A stretch of DNA of 63,615 nucleotides from Kluyvera sichuanensis (GTDB lineage Bacteria > Pseudomonadota > Gammaproteobacteria > Enterobacterales > Enterobacteriaceae). The stretch spans positions 1 through 63,615 of the forward strand of contig NZ_JABBJF010000028.1 of assembly GCF_014218705.1 (NCBI RefSeq), in the 5' to 3' direction. Every line of letters starts with the position of its first letter. Position 1 is the stretch's first letter. Shown one piece after another: positions 25,051 through 35,557 of this stretch. Below the pieces are notes generated by a model that saw only the letters and a list, made by a program, of their open reading frames with translations, searched no databases and was not told the DNA's origin. A program made the position numbers and the translations under genes.

Positions 25051-26240
25051 TTACTCTGCCTAATCTTGCTGTTAGCGATGCGAACCTTGCAGGCGCGGAC
25101 GCGACGGCGAAAACCCCGGGATCTCCCGAGGATTTTCTGGCGCTGCTGGCAGGCGCATTAACCCAGAGCGCCGATCCAGGTAGTGCAAAAACCGCACTGT
25201 TAAGCGGCGACGATGCTAAAGGCCTGCGCGATATTAAAGTTCAGGGACAGTCATTGACCAAATGGCTGGTTCAGCAGGAAGCCACCCAGGCTAACGCCAG
25301 CGCGGAAAGCGACGGTGACTTCGCGGCTTCGAGTGATGCTCAGGCCTTGTTAAGCTCGCTGGCGGCACATCTAAAAAGTGAACTCACGACCGGTAAAGCG
25401 GACGTCAAAAGTGACGACGATTCCGCTGAGAGCAAACTCAGCGACGACGACCTTAAAAGCCTCAGCGCGTTGATGGCAATGCTACCTGTCACTCCGCCGA
25501 TTCAGCAGGCAGCAACCGTCACGGCGCCTGTGCAAAATGGTGACGCGCTCAGTTCGCTGACCACCGCACTCAGCCGTGGTGGTGCAAAATCTCAGGGCTT
25601 TGTGGATGTCAAAGGCACGCCGACCACACAAACGGGCGTTGATGCTCGCACGCTGCCCGCCGATTCCGCCTTTGTGATCCCAACGCAGAAAGCCGAATCG
25701 GAAAGCGTCTCAAGCCCAACGGCCGCAACCGCTGCGCTGGCGCCGGTCGCCAACCAGAACCATGCGGCACCGGTTCTTCCGGCAGCGGCAACGGCAAACA
25801 TTCGCGCCCAGCTTGGCACACCGGACTGGCAGCAGAACGTGAGCCAGCATATCACGCTGTTTACCCGTTCGGGCCAGCAGACCGCCGAACTGCGCCTGCA
25901 CCCGGAATCGCTTGGTCAGGTTCACATTACGCTGAAGGTGGAAGACAACCTGGCGCAAATCCAGATGGCTTCGCCTCACAGCCACGTTCGCGCCGCACTG
26001 GAAGCTGCGCTGCCGGTACTGCGCACGCAGCTTGAGGAGAGCGGTATTCAGCTGGGACAGAGCAATATCAGCAGCGATGGTTTTGCCGGGCAGCAGCAAC
26101 AGCCTTCGTCCCAACAGTCGTTTGCCGCGCGCAGCGACGCTGACGGCCGCGAAAATCAGGATGACAATGAGCTTCTTGCCGTCCCTGCCGCCCTGCAATC
26201 CGCCGCTCGCGGGGACAATGCGGTAGATATCTTTGCTTAA
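25047..26240 (+). CDS. fliK: Hook-length control protein FliK
   Basis: 397 residues. A disordered Ser/Ala/Asp-rich N-terminal ruler region precedes a conserved C-terminal domain ([54 protein letters not shown]) that switches FlhB specificity when the hook reaches ~55 nm. Slightly longer than E. coli FliK (375), the difference being in the low-complexity part. Confidence 0.95.
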   Translation: MITLPNLAVSDANLAGADATAKTPGSPEDFLALLAGALTQSADPGSAKTALLSGDDAKGLRDIKVQGQSLTKWLVQQEATQANASAESDGDFAASSDAQALLSSLAAHLKSELTTGKADVKSDDDSAESKLSDDDLKSLSALMAMLPVTPPIQQAATVTAPVQNGDALSSLTTALSRGGAKSQGFVDVKGTPTTQTGVDARTLPADSAFVIPTQKAESESVSSPTAATAALAPVANQNHAAPVLPAAATANIRAQLGTPDWQQNVSQHITLFTRSGQQTAELRLHPESLGQVHITLKVEDNLAQIQMASPHSHVRAALEAALPVLRTQLEESGIQLGQSNISSDGFAGQQQQPSSQQSFAARSDADGRENQDDNELLAVPAALQSAARGDNAVDIFA

Positions 26241-26344
26241 ACGCCCGAGGTAACACGATTATTCCCGTCTTTTCCACGCTTTGACCCGCGCGGGAGGCGG
26301 GATAATCATCGGATAAGCAGTAGTAAAAAGGAAGACCGCATCAG

Positions 26345-26812
26345 ATGACTGACACCGCTATCAATAAAAAGAGCAAACGCTCCCTCTGGATCCCCCTGCT
26401 GGTGCTGGTAACGCTCGCCGCCTGCGCCACCGCAGGCTACAGCTACTGGCATTTAACCAACAAAGCGGAAACCGCCGCGCCGAAAGAAGCGCCGCCGCCC
26501 GCCGCGCCGGTCTTCTTCCCGCTGGATACCTTTACCGTCAATCTCGGCGATGCCGACCGCGTGCTGTACGTTGGCGTGACGCTGCGCATGAAGACCGAAG
26601 CCGATCGCGCCCGTCTGAATGACTATCTGCCGGAAGTTCGCAGCCGTATGCTCCTGCTGCTCTCACGCCAGGATGCAACTAAGCTTGCTACTGATGATGG
26701 CAAAAAACAGCTCGCCGCCGAGATTAAAGAGACGCTGAGCGCGCCGTTGATTGCTGGTCAGCCGAAACAGAACATCACTGACGTGCTGTATACAGCCTTT
26801 ATTTTGCGATAG
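26345..26812 (+). CDS. fliL: Flagellar protein FliL
   Basis: 155 residues. One transmembrane helix near 15-35 ([20 protein letters not shown]) and a periplasmic FliL domain ([40 protein letters not shown]). It surrounds the stator units and supports torque at high load. First gene of fliLMNOPQR, with a 104-bp gap after fliK that should hold its promoter. Confidence 0.95.
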   Translation: MTDTAINKKSKRSLWIPLLVLVTLAACATAGYSYWHLTNKAETAAPKEAPPPAAPVFFPLDTFTVNLGDADRVLYVGVTLRMKTEADRARLNDYLPEVRSRMLLLLSRQDATKLATDDGKKQLAAEIKETLSAPLIAGQPKQNITDVLYTAFILR

Positions 26813-26816
26813 CACC

Positions 26817-27821
26817 ATGGGCGATAGCATTCTTTCTCAGGCCGAAATTGACGCGCTGTTGAACGGCGACAGCGACAATCCTAACGAACCGCAGGCACGC
26901 GCTGTGGGCGAAGATGACATTCGCCCCTACGATCCCAATACCCAACGACGCGTCGTCCGCGAGCGTCTGCAGGCGCTGGAGATCATCAATGAGCGTTTTG
27001 CCCGCCACTTCCGTATGGGGTTGTTCAACCTGCTGCGCCGCAGTCCGGACATCACCGTGGGGGCGATTCGCATTCAGCCCTACCACGAGTTTGCCCGCAA
27101 CCTGCCGGTGCCGACCAACCTTAACCTGATCCATCTGAAGCCGCTGCGCGGTACCGGCCTGGTGGTGTTCTCGCCAAGCCTGGTGTTTATCGCCGTGGAT
27201 AACCTGTTCGGTGGCGATGGGCGTTTCCCGACCAAGGTAGAAGGTCGTGAGTTCACCCACACCGAGCAGCGGGTCATCAACCGCATGTTGAAGCTGGCGC
27301 TGGAAGGCTATAGCGACGCGTGGAAAGCGATTAACCCACTGGAAGTGGAGTATGTGCGCTCGGAGATGCAGGTGAAGTTCACCAACATCACCACCTCGCC
27401 GAACGACATTGTGGTGAATACCCCGTTCCACGTAGAGATAGGCAACCTGACCGGCGAGTTTAATATCTGCCTGCCGTTCAGCATGATCGAGCCGCTGCGC
27501 GAACTGTTGGTCAACCCGCCGCTGGAAAACTCGCGCCATGAGGATCAGAACTGGCGCGAAAACCTGGTGCGCCAGGTGCAGCATTCCGAGCTGGAACTGG
27601 TCGCGAACTTCGCCGATATCTCGCTTCGACTGTCACAAATACTCAAACTACAACCCGGTGATGTGCTGCCGATAGAGAAGCCCGATCGCATTATTGCGCA
27701 CGTCGACGGCGTGCCGGTGCTAACCAGCCAGTACGGCACGGTTAACGGGCAATATGCGCTGCGCGTAGAACATTTGATCAACCCGATTTTGAATTCGCTG
27801 AACGAGGAACAGCCCAAATGA
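26817..27821 (+). CDS. fliM: Flagellar motor switch protein FliM
   Basis: 334 residues from the ATG at 26817, identical in length to E. coli. The N-terminal EIDALLNGD (residues ~10-18) is the CheY-P binding segment. The middle domain with GGDGR is followed by a SpoA-like C-terminal domain. The C-ring component receives the chemotaxis signal and reverses rotation. Overlaps fliN by 4 bp. Confidence 0.97.
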   Translation: MGDSILSQAEIDALLNGDSDNPNEPQARAVGEDDIRPYDPNTQRRVVRERLQALEIINERFARHFRMGLFNLLRRSPDITVGAIRIQPYHEFARNLPVPTNLNLIHLKPLRGTGLVVFSPSLVFIAVDNLFGGDGRFPTKVEGREFTHTEQRVINRMLKLALEGYSDAWKAINPLEVEYVRSEMQVKFTNITTSPNDIVVNTPFHVEIGNLTGEFNICLPFSMIEPLRELLVNPPLENSRHEDQNWRENLVRQVQHSELELVANFADISLRLSQILKLQPGDVLPIEKPDRIIAHVDGVPVLTSQYGTVNGQYALRVEHLINPILNSLNEEQPK

Positions 27822-28231
27822 GTGATATGAATACTCCACCCGATGACAACAGCGGATCCGTGGACGATCTGTGGGCTGACGCGCTGAACGAACAGAAAAC
27901 GACCAGCAGCAAAAGCGCTGCCGATGCGGTATTCCAGCAACTGGGCGGCGGCGACGTCAGCGGCACCCTGCAGGATATTGACCTGATCATGGATATCCCG
28001 GTCAAGCTGACCGTTGAACTGGGGCGCACCCGGATGACCATCAAAGAGCTGCTGCGTCTGACGCAGGGTTCCGTGGTGGCGCTGGACGGTCTGGCCGGCG
28101 AGCCGCTGGACATTCTGATCAACGGCTATCTGATTGCCCAGGGCGAAGTCGTGGTCGTGGCCGATAAGTACGGCGTACGCATCACCGATATCATTACGCC
28201 GTCAGAACGTATGCGCCGCCTGAGCCGTTAA
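27818..28231 (+). CDS. fliN: Flagellar motor switch protein FliN
   Basis: 137 residues, with an acidic N-terminus (DDNSGSVDDLWADALNEQ) and the SpoA domain (IPVKLTVELGRTRMTIKELL, GEPLDILINGYLIAQGEVVV, ITDIITPSERMRRLSR). It completes the C ring and docks FliH. Confidence 0.97.
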   Translation: MSDMNTPPDDNSGSVDDLWADALNEQKTTSSKSAADAVFQQLGGGDVSGTLQDIDLIMDIPVKLTVELGRTRMTIKELLRLTQGSVVALDGLAGEPLDILINGYLIAQGEVVVVADKYGVRITDIITPSERMRRLSR

Positions 28232-28232
28232 A

Positions 28233-28688
28233 ATGAGTACCAACCACGCTGCGCCATCCGCCCCTACTGCCCACGCCGCCGCGCCGTCAAGCCACGGTGC
28301 GGCGGCAGCACCGGCCACCACGCCGGTGACCGTTGCCCATGTCAATGAACCCATGACCTCGCCGTTGATTCAGGTGAGCGGTGCATTGCTGGGCATTATT
28401 GTCTTAATTCTGGCCGCCGCGTGGGTAGTCAAACGCGTGATGCCCGGAGCGATGAGAAATCCGGCCGCTAGCGGGTTGAAAGTGAGCGCCAGCGCTTCAC
28501 TTGGCGCTCGCGAACGCGTGGTCATTGTGAACGTCGACGATGCGCGCCTGGTGCTAGGCGTCACTGCCCAACAGGTCACGCTGCTGCATAAGTTGCCGCC
28601 CGCACCAACCGATAGCCAGCCGCAGGCCGCTGCGCCTGAGTTTGCTTCACTGATGAAAAATATGCTTAAGCGTCCCGGGAGATCCTGA
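28233..28688 (+). CDS. fliO: Flagellar export protein FliO
   Basis: 151 residues. One transmembrane helix (~48-66, [20 protein letters not shown]) precedes a cytoplasmic domain ([39 protein letters not shown]). It guides FliP ring assembly in the export gate. About 30 residues longer than E. coli FliO, all in an Ala/Pro-rich N-terminal tail. Overlaps fliP by one base. Confidence 0.93.
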   Translation: MSTNHAAPSAPTAHAAAPSSHGAAAAPATTPVTVAHVNEPMTSPLIQVSGALLGIIVLILAAAWVVKRVMPGAMRNPAASGLKVSASASLGARERVVIVNVDDARLVLGVTAQQVTLLHKLPPAPTDSQPQAAAPEFASLMKNMLKRPGRS

Positions 28689-29425
28689 TGCGTCGTGTTT
28701 ATTCCCTTGCGCTGAGTGGGCTATTACTGCTTTCGCCTTCGGCATTTGCTGAACTTCCAGGCCTTATCAGCCAACCGCTGGCCAACGGCGGTCAGAGCTG
28801 GTCGCTGCCGATTCAGACGCTGGTATTTATTACCTCTCTGACCTTCCTTCCGGCTATTTTGCTGATGATGACCAGCTTCACCCGCATCATCATCGTCTTC
28901 GGCCTGCTGCGCAGCGCCCTGGGCACCCCGTCCGCGCCGCCTAACCAGGTGCTGCTGGGGCTGGCGCTGTTCCTCACCTTTTTCATTATGTCGCCGGTCA
29001 TCGACAAGGTTTATACCGACGCCTATCAGCCGTTCAGCGAAGATAAAATCACCATGCAGGATGCGCTGGAAAAAGGGGCGCAGCCGCTGCGTGAATTTAT
29101 GCTCCGTCAAACGCGCGAAGCCGATCTGGCGCTGTTTGCCCGGTTGGCCAACAGCCAGCCGATGCAGGGGCCAGAAGCCGTACCCATGCGTATTCTGCTC
29201 CCGGCTTACGTCACCAGCGAGCTGAAAACGGCCTTCCAGATTGGCTTCACCATTTTTATCCCGTTCCTGATTATCGACCTGGTGATCGCCAGCGTGCTGA
29301 TGGCGCTGGGGATGATGATGGTGCCGCCCGCCACTATCGCGCTGCCGTTTAAGCTAATGCTGTTTGTGCTGGTTGACGGCTGGCAGCTGCTGGTCGGTTC
29401 GCTGGCGCAGAGTTTTTACAGTTAA
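28688..29425 (+). CDS. fliP: Flagellar export gate protein FliP
   Basis: 245 residues. A cleavable signal peptide ([20 protein letters not shown]) and four membrane segments including [20 protein letters not shown] and [20 protein letters not shown]. It is the pentameric core of the type III export channel. Followed by fliQ at 9 bp. Confidence 0.97.
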   Translation: MRRVYSLALSGLLLLSPSAFAELPGLISQPLANGGQSWSLPIQTLVFITSLTFLPAILLMMTSFTRIIIVFGLLRSALGTPSAPPNQVLLGLALFLTFFIMSPVIDKVYTDAYQPFSEDKITMQDALEKGAQPLREFMLRQTREADLALFARLANSQPMQGPEAVPMRILLPAYVTSELKTAFQIGFTIFIPFLIIDLVIASVLMALGMMMVPPATIALPFKLMLFVLVDGWQLLVGSLAQSFYS

Positions 29426-29434
29426 GGAGTACCC

Positions 29435-29704
29435 ATGACCCCTGAATCCGTCATGATGATGGGCACCGAAGCGATGAAGGTAGCGCTAGCGTTGGCTGCC
29501 CCGCTGCTACTGGTGTCGCTGGTCACCGGCCTGATTATCAGTATTCTGCAGGCCGCGACGCAGATTAACGAAATGACGCTGTCGTTCATTCCAAAAATCA
29601 TCGCTGTGTTTATCGCTATCATCGTCGCCGGGCCGTGGATGCTTAATCTGCTGCTAGACTACGTGCGCACGCTGTTCAGCAACCTGCCCTATATCATCGG
29701 CTAA
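29435..29704 (+). CDS. fliQ: Flagellar export gate protein FliQ
   Basis: 89 residues, two transmembrane helices (~15-38 and ~52-75), [20 protein letters not shown] and [20 protein letters not shown]. Part of the FliP5Q4R1 export complex. Confidence 0.97.
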   Translation: MTPESVMMMGTEAMKVALALAAPLLLVSLVTGLIISILQAATQINEMTLSFIPKIIAVFIAIIVAGPWMLNLLLDYVRTLFSNLPYIIG

Positions 29705-29709
29705 GCGCG

Positions 29710-30504
29710 ATGCTCAATTTTACCAGCGACCAGTGGCTCTCCTGGCTCAGCCTCTATTTCTGGCCGCTGCTGCGCGTGCTGGCGCTGGTCACCACCGCGC
29801 CGATTTTGAGCGAACGCTCGGTGCCTAAACGCGTCAAGGTGGGGCTGGGAATCATCATTACCCTCGTTATTGCCCCTTCTTTGCCGGTGGTGGAAGTACC
29901 GATTTTCTCGGCAGCCGCGCTCTGGCTGGCGCTACAGCAGATTCTTATCGGCATTGCGCTCGGGTTTACCATGCAGTTCGCTTTTGCCGCGATACGCTAC
30001 TGCGGCGAGATTATCGGCCTGCAGATGGGGCTGTCGTTTGCGACGTTTGTTGACCCCGGTAGCAACCTCAACATGCCTATCCTGGCACGTATTATGGATA
30101 TGCTCGCCCTGCTGCTGTTTTTGGTGTTTAACGGTCATTTGTGGTTGATTTCGCTGCTGGTCGACACCTTCCACACCCTGCCCATCGGCGGCGAGCCGAT
30201 CAACAGCAACGCGTTTCTGGCGCTAACCCGTGCGGGCGGTATGATCTTCCTCAACGGTTTGATGCTCGCGCTGCCGATTATCACCCTGCTGCTAACGGTT
30301 AACCTGGCGCTGGGGATGCTCAACCGCATGACGCCACAGCTGTCGGTCTTCGTTATCGGTTTTCCCATTACCCTCACCGTCGGTATTCTGCTGATGGCCG
30401 CATTAATGCCGCTTATCGCACCGTTCTGCGAGCACTTATTTAGTGAGATATTTGATCTATTAGCAGATATTATCAGTGAGTTACCACGCATAAATTCTCC
30501 ATAA
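29710..30504 (+). CDS. fliR: Flagellar export gate protein FliR
   Basis: 264 residues with about six membrane segments ([20 protein letters not shown] at the start, [20 protein letters not shown] later). It completes the FliPQR gate. Last gene of the flagellar cluster; no clear terminator is visible directly after it. Confidence 0.96.
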   Translation: MLNFTSDQWLSWLSLYFWPLLRVLALVTTAPILSERSVPKRVKVGLGIIITLVIAPSLPVVEVPIFSAAALWLALQQILIGIALGFTMQFAFAAIRYCGEIIGLQMGLSFATFVDPGSNLNMPILARIMDMLALLLFLVFNGHLWLISLLVDTFHTLPIGGEPINSNAFLALTRAGGMIFLNGLMLALPIITLLLTVNLALGMLNRMTPQLSVFVIGFPITLTVGILLMAALMPLIAPFCEHLFSEIFDLLADIISELPRINSP

Positions 30505-30521
30505 TTCCCTCCTGGTTATTA

Positions 30522-30536
30522 TGAGGAAATTCCTAA
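30522..30536. promoter_or_regulatory. RcsAB-box-like sequence upstream of rcsA
   Basis: TGAGGAAATTCCTAA matches 11 of 14 positions of the RcsAB box TAAGAATATTCCTA. It lies about 250 bp upstream of rcsA, consistent with autoactivation as in E. coli, though the distance is larger than usual. The rest of 30505-30783 has no gene and is AT-rich. Confidence 0.5.
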
Positions 30537-30783
30537 AGTCAAACGTAAAAAACATCTACCAGCATATCGCTGGCGCGGGTTATTTGTTTTTAGGTCTTTC
30601 ACATAACATAACATTTACTTTACTTTGAGATGATTCCTGGCAAATTATACGTAACTTTACGGGATAGTTGATGCCGCCTGTTCGTCTTCATCCTCTTGTT
30701 TTTTATTTTTTCCAGGTTCGTTGCGGCGATGAAGTTCGAGGGCACTGGGTTAATTATCGTTACGCATTGAGTGAGGGTATGCC

Positions 30784-31407
30784 ATGTCAACGATTATTAT
30801 GGATCTATGTAGTTATACGCGGCTAGGGTTAACCGGATACCTGGCCAGTCGTGGGGTAAAAAAACGTGATATTGACAATGTAGATAACGTCGACGGACTC
30901 GCTGAGATCTGTGCTGCTCGCGGTCCAGCTGTCGTGTTTATTAATGAGGACTGCTTCATTCATGATGTGCAGAGTAGTCTGCATATTAAGCAGATCATTA
31001 ATCAACACCCCAGGACGTTGTTCATTGTTTTTATGGCGATTGCCAATATACATTTTGACGAATATCTGATGGTGCGCAGTAATCTGCTAATTAGTTCTAA
31101 ATCAATAAAACCCGAAACGCTCGATAGCATTCTGGGGAATTATCTGAAAAAAGAAACGGCAGAAGTAAAGCAAACTAATATCTCTACCCTGTCATTAAGT
31201 CGGACGGAATCCAGCATGCTGAAAATGTGGATGTCAGGCCAGGGAACGATACAAATATCCGATCAGATGAATATTAAAGCCAAAACCGTATCGTCACATA
31301 AGGGTAATATTAAAAAGAAAATAAAAACGCATAACAAGCAGGTTATCTATCATGTTGTCCGGCTGGCGGAGAATGTCACCTCCGGCATTTACGTCAATAT
31401 GCGCTAG
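30784..31407 (+). CDS. rcsA: Capsule regulator RcsA
   Basis: 207 residues. N-terminal region ([35 protein letters not shown]) and a C-terminal LuxR-type helix-turn-helix ([40 protein letters not shown]). RcsA is a Lon-labile auxiliary partner of RcsB for colanic acid genes and represses flhDC. Lower GC than the flagellar genes, as in other enterics (H-NS silenced). Confidence 0.96.
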   Translation: MSTIIMDLCSYTRLGLTGYLASRGVKKRDIDNVDNVDGLAEICAARGPAVVFINEDCFIHDVQSSLHIKQIINQHPRTLFIVFMAIANIHFDEYLMVRSNLLISSKSIKPETLDSILGNYLKKETAEVKQTNISTLSLSRTESSMLKMWMSGQGTIQISDQMNIKAKTVSSHKGNIKKKIKTHNKQVIYHVVRLAENVTSGIYVNMR

Positions 31408-31426
31408 GACAACAACAGCAGGGAAA

Positions 31427-31448
31427 CTGGCGGTATCGCTACCGCCAG
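31427..31448. terminator. Hairpin between rcsA and dsrB
   Basis: Perfect stem CTGGCGGTA / TACCGCCAG with TCGC loop in the 50-bp gap between convergent rcsA and dsrB. No T-run. Confidence 0.65.
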
Positions 31449-31457
31449 ATGATTCAA

Positions 31458-31667
<210 letters not shown>

Positions 31668-31819
31668 TTAGCCCAGTTTAGAACAAAATGACCGCGCTGA
31701 CAGCGCCCCGCTGCATAAGTGCTTAATTCTCATTCACATTGACTAAATTGGTCAGTTTTTGAGCAATAACATTCATTAGATGTATACTTATACAGGGACG
31801 GAAATAAAGGGTATCTGTG

Positions 31820-32026
31820 ATGAAGATGGCGATTGACCCCCGAGGGGTAAACGTTGATGCGCTGCTGGCAGCTATCAATGAAATCAGCGAAAGCGAAATC
31901 CACCGCGCGACTGAGGACCCACATCACGTGAGCGTTGACGGCCGCGAATACCATACCTGGCGCGATCTGGCGGAAGCCTTTGAGCTGGATATCCACGACT
32001 TCAGCGTCACGGAAGTCACGCGCTAA
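31820..32026 (+). CDS. yodD: YodD, stress-response protein
   Basis: 68 residues from the ATG at 31820. Strong match to YodD: VDALLAAINEISESEIHRAT, HHVSVDGREYHTWRDLAEAF, ELDIHDFSVTEV. It has been linked to peroxide and acid stress. An upstream GTG at 31817 is also in frame. Precedes dsrA on the opposite strand. Confidence 0.93.
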   Translation: MKMAIDPRGVNVDALLAAINEISESEIHRATEDPHHVSVDGREYHTWRDLAEAFELDIHDFSVTEVTR

Positions 32027-32032
32027 ATGTGG

Positions 32033-32123
32033 AAAAAAAAATCCCGACACGCGAGCGTCGGGATCAACCTTGCCTAAGCAAGAAGCATTGAAATATTCGT
32101 TACATCAGGAAACCTGACGTGAG
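32033..32123 (-). ncRNA. dsrA: DsrA small regulatory RNA
   Basis: Minus strand: the 5' stem-loop sequence TCAGGTTTCCTGATGTAACG, then GCTTCTTGCTTAGGCAAG, then the terminator ATCCCGAC-GCTCGCG-GTCGGGAT followed by T-run, in the same order as E. coli DsrA. Hfq-dependent RNA that activates rpoS translation by pairing with its leader and represses hns. A GATAAT -10 (32130-32135) and TTGTCA -35 (32151-32156) with short spacing lie upstream. A few changes in the rpoS-pairing segment compared with E. coli. Confidence 0.93.
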
Positions 32124-32156
32124 TGAAACATTATCGTCGTTTATGTTGAATGACAA

Positions 32157-32346
32157 GAATTATTCACCTAATAAATTAATATGACAGCGTAGTCGTGCTT
32201 ACGTAGACGCTTCGCTAACATGATGATAAATCAGGAAGATAACATTTTTATTTTCAGACTTGCGCCAGCCAGGCTTTAAGATTAATCCCATTTAACCAGT
32301 TTTCCATAAGTTAAATTTATATTTCATACCGTGATTAATCACCCTG
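32157..32346. other. AT-rich gap without a gene (dsrA-yedQ)
   Basis: In E. coli yedP occupies the corresponding place. Here only AT-rich non-coding DNA is seen, so yedP is absent. Confidence 0.7.
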
Positions 32347-34053
32347 CTAGCCATCTTTCGCGCAGACCTGATTTCGCCCACCGGTTTTAGCCTGATACAG
32401 TCGCTTGTCGGCAACGGATTGCAGGTGCTGGAAGTCGTACTGTTCCAGCTCTTCGCTGCTGCAAACGCCCAACGAAGCGCTCACCCGAATGGTCTGTTTT
32501 CTGGCAATCAGAATCTCCCGACTGTTGATGCTGTCCCGGATACGTTCGGCAATCACCTCGGCCTGCGCCAGCGACGTGCCCGGCAGCACGATACAAAACT
32601 CTTCCCCGCCGACGCGGCCCGCAATATCGTCTTTGCGGATCTTATTCAGAATAACCCGCCCGATATGAATCAGCACCCGGTCACCAGCCTGATGGCCAAA
32701 GCGGTCGTTAATGCTTTTGAAATGGTCCAGATCGAGTTGGATTACCGCCAGCGGTTCACCGGCCTGCTGACAGGTCGCCAGCGCAATACCCGCGCGCTCA
32801 AATAGTGACCCACGGTTGTAGAGGCGAGTGAGCATGTCGTGCCACGCGCGCCACTCAAGCGAATCCTGCAGCGAAGACATATTGCGCACCATACGGCGGA
32901 TAACCATCCAGGAGATCAGCAGCATGGCGGTAAACAGCAGCCACAACAGCGTGATAGCAATACTGATAGAGCCGAAATCACCGCGAATCCCCTCTTCCAG
33001 AGAGTGGATGCGCAGCAGTACGCCGTCAAAATTCCGCAGCTTCTCCCAGCTGATATAGCGCGAAAACTCACGCACATTGCCTTCATTTTCCAATTCGTAG
33101 GCCCGCGCCAGCTGCGCCTGGACTTCCTGCGACAGTTGGCTGTGCTTTGATTTATCAGGTTCGGAAGAGGCAATCAGGTTCATGCGTCGGTCATAAAGCT
33201 GATATTCGCCTTCATCCTCCCCCTCTACCGCATGCGTGAGGAACTGGGTCATTTCGCTGACCGAGAGCTGAATAGCCAGCACGCCAAACCAGTACTGCTG
33301 ATAATCAAGCGGCACCGCGGCCGTGACGGTCTGTGCCACCGGCGTTTTATCGCGGCTAAAGGTGGTTTGCCACTTAACGCCCCGCTCCGGGTTATCCCGC
33401 TGCGACTGCTGGATAAACCACGGGCTGGTTGCCAGACGATAGTAATATTCAGTGATGCTGCCTTCCTGCGTCGGCTCGGTGCTGAGATAAAAACCGGCAC
33501 GTGAGACGTACAGCATATGGGTTTCAAAACGCGCCAGATGCTGACGCGTCATCGCCGACAGGCGCAGCAGATAGCCAAGCTCGATGGTGGCCATAAACTC
33601 GTTGCCCAGCAGCGGGTTATCGCGCGAGAGCAGATTAGTGTGTTCAACAAAGGCATCGGAGACGCCGTTCAGCGGCAGCGTACGGTTGTTATTGAGGGAG
33701 ATACGCCAGTCGGCCTGCGCGCGCTGACGCTCAAACTCTTGCTCGGCGGTGCGCAGTACTTCGAACGCCAGCGGGATTTGCAGCGCCGATTGCATGCCGT
33801 TGCGAAAAAACATCAGCCGGTCGGTATTGAACTGCAGCTGCGCGTCCATATCGTTAGTGACGTTCTTCAGATTATTACGCTGGCTGGAGATATAGGCGTC
33901 TTCTAGCACGATAGTTTCGCGCCAGGTCAGCAGCGTTGAAAAGAACAACACCACCAGAAAGCAGATATTCACCACCCGGTCTGGCCGAATGCGGCGCGTT
34001 AATTTTGCCCACCAGCCTGTGGGGGTTGCTGTCGTCACGTTCACGGGAGGCAC
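32347..34053 (-). CDS. dgcQ: Diguanylate cyclase YedQ/DgcQ
   Basis: 568 residues, GTG start at 34053. Two membrane helices (~30-48, VVNICFLVVLFFSTLL, and ~360-382, ISIAITLLWLLFTAMLLISW) enclose a periplasmic CHASE7-type sensor. C-terminal GGDEF domain (~400-565) with RVGGEEFCIVLPG, so the active-site GGEEF is intact, plus LDLDHFKSINDRFGHQAGD. It makes c-di-GMP and in E. coli contributes to cellulose synthesis and reduced motility. Confidence 0.93.
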   Translation of the reverse strand: MPPVNVTTATPTGWWAKLTRRIRPDRVVNICFLVVLFFSTLLTWRETIVLEDAYISSQRNNLKNVTNDMDAQLQFNTDRLMFFRNGMQSALQIPLAFEVLRTAEQEFERQRAQADWRISLNNNRTLPLNGVSDAFVEHTNLLSRDNPLLGNEFMATIELGYLLRLSAMTRQHLARFETHMLYVSRAGFYLSTEPTQEGSITEYYYRLATSPWFIQQSQRDNPERGVKWQTTFSRDKTPVAQTVTAAVPLDYQQYWFGVLAIQLSVSEMTQFLTHAVEGEDEGEYQLYDRRMNLIASSEPDKSKHSQLSQEVQAQLARAYELENEGNVREFSRYISWEKLRNFDGVLLRIHSLEEGIRGDFGSISIAITLLWLLFTAMLLISWMVIRRMVRNMSSLQDSLEWRAWHDMLTRLYNRGSLFERAGIALATCQQAGEPLAVIQLDLDHFKSINDRFGHQAGDRVLIHIGRVILNKIRKDDIAGRVGGEEFCIVLPGTSLAQAEVIAERIRDSINSREILIARKQTIRVSASLGVCSSEELEQYDFQHLQSVADKRLYQAKTGGRNQVCAKDG

Positions 34054-34182
34054 AATTGCGCTCCCACACTCTCGTTAGGGCCGAGCACCCGATACCGTTC
34101 TATACTTGCCTGCTGCTGATAATTCATGGTGCTCCACGACGACATACTACGACAAAGCGCTGGAATAATGCGGCGCTAAACC

Positions 34183-34201
34183 GCCCGGCTAACGCCGGGC
34201 G
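34183..34201. terminator. Hairpin downstream of yodC
   Basis: GCCCGGC-TAA-CGCCGGGC-type stem 13 nt beyond the yodC stop on the minus strand. Confidence 0.55.
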
Positions 34202-34213
34202 CAAAGGTAGAGA

Positions 34214-34393
34214 CTAAGCTTGCTCCTGCGGAGGAATTTTGCCTGGGATCAGTTCTTCCTCGCGGAATGCCTCCCGCTTAACGCCAAAGCCGTCATACCA
34301 GCGACACTCCACCATCCCGCTGGCATACCCCGTTACAACCATCCGCGGCCCACCGTTCTTGGGCTGGACTTCATCACTGACCAAAAAGACCAT
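34214..34393 (-). CDS. yodC: YodC family small protein
   Basis: A 59-codon gene: SDEVQPKNGGPRMVVTGYAS, GMVECRWYDGFGVKREAFRE, matching YodC of E. coli (DUF2158). GGAGG ribosome site 6 nt upstream of the ATG at 34393. Function unknown; YodC is a small SH3-like beta-barrel protein. Confidence 0.9.
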   Translation of the reverse strand: MVFLVSDEVQPKNGGPRMVVTGYASGMVECRWYDGFGVKREAFREEELIPGKIPPQEQA

Positions 34394-34470
34394 TGTTGCC
34401 TCCGGTATCAGGGTGAAACTGTTTCACCTTAGCCGATCCACAGACAGTTTGCGTACCGGAACCGCACTTT

Positions 34471-35382
34471 TTATGCGTCAGTTTTCCGCCAGCGTGAAAC
34501 CAAATTCACCGCCGCCAGCACCACCGCGCCAATGATAAAACCAAGGACCAGATTAGCGAGCACCGGTACCAACGCAGCAAGCCACGCCCCCTGCTGGGCA
34601 GCGAACGCTTCGATAGCATGATGCACCGGTGCCACGCCGTGAACCACAATGCCGCCACCGACCAGGAACATCGCCAGCGTCCCCACCACCGACAGCGTTT
34701 TCATCAGCCAGGGGGCAACCACCAGCAGCCCTTTACCCACGCCTTGCGCCAGCGCGTTACGCTTCTCCACCAGCCAGTAGCCCATATCATCAAGCTTCAC
34801 AATCACGCCGACCAGGCCATACACGCCGATGGTCACCAGAATGGCGATGCCGGATAAAATCAGCACCTGATTGAGCAGCGGCGCTTCCGCCACGATACCG
34901 AGAGTAATAGCAACGATTTCAGCGGAGAGAATAAAATCGGTGCGGATAGCACCTTTCACTTTATCCCGCTCGTAAAGGGCAGGATCCTGCTGCGCTATCG
35001 CTTCCAGTCGCTGCTGACGCGCGGCATCGTCACCTTTATGCTTGCGTTCATGAAGCGTGTGCAGCACCTTCTCCACGCCTTCAAAACAGAGATACGCGCC
35101 GCCAATCATTAGCAGTGGCGTCACCGCCCAGGGAATAAACGCGCTAATCAGCAGCGCCAGCGGCACCAGAATGACCTTATTGAGCAGCGACCCTTTCGCC
35201 ACGCTCCACACCACCGGCAGTTCCCGATTAGCCCGCACGCCGGACACCTGCTGGGCGTTCAGCGACAAATCATCCCCCAGCACGCCAGCGGTTTTCTTCG
35301 CCGCCAGTTTCCCCATCATCGAGATATCATCCAGCAAGGTGGCGATATCATCTAACAAGGTTAATAAGCTACTTCCTGCCAC
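34471..35382 (-). CDS. yedI: YedI inner-membrane protein (DUF808)
   Basis: 303 residues, GTG start at 35382 with AAGGAAG upstream. Cytoplasmic start ([20 protein letters not shown]) and several hydrophobic segments ([40 protein letters not shown]). DUF808 family, function unknown. Divergent from yedA. Confidence 0.93.
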   Translation of the reverse strand: MAGSSLLTLLDDIATLLDDISMMGKLAAKKTAGVLGDDLSLNAQQVSGVRANRELPVVWSVAKGSLLNKVILVPLALLISAFIPWAVTPLLMIGGAYLCFEGVEKVLHTLHERKHKGDDAARQQRLEAIAQQDPALYERDKVKGAIRTDFILSAEIVAITLGIVAEAPLLNQVLILSGIAILVTIGVYGLVGVIVKLDDMGYWLVEKRNALAQGVGKGLLVVAPWLMKTLSVVGTLAMFLVGGGIVVHGVAPVHHAIEAFAAQQGAWLAALVPVLANLVLGFIIGAVVLAAVNLVSRWRKTDA

Positions 35383-35557
35383 AAACGACTTCCTTCATTT
35401 TTTTAGTGATAACAAAGTATGAAGCAAAATCGCCCGGGGCGTAAGTGATACATATTTATAACATAAAGACAACATCAACCCCTGAATTAAAGCACTCGCC
35501 AGCACGGTAGTTTTGGCGTTTACTATCTGCCTGCTTGCTATTTTGCCGTGAGGAAGT

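Noticed and set aside
26799..27584. 261-codon minus-strand frame over fliM
   Set aside because: Antisense to fliM, no ribosome site, no family.
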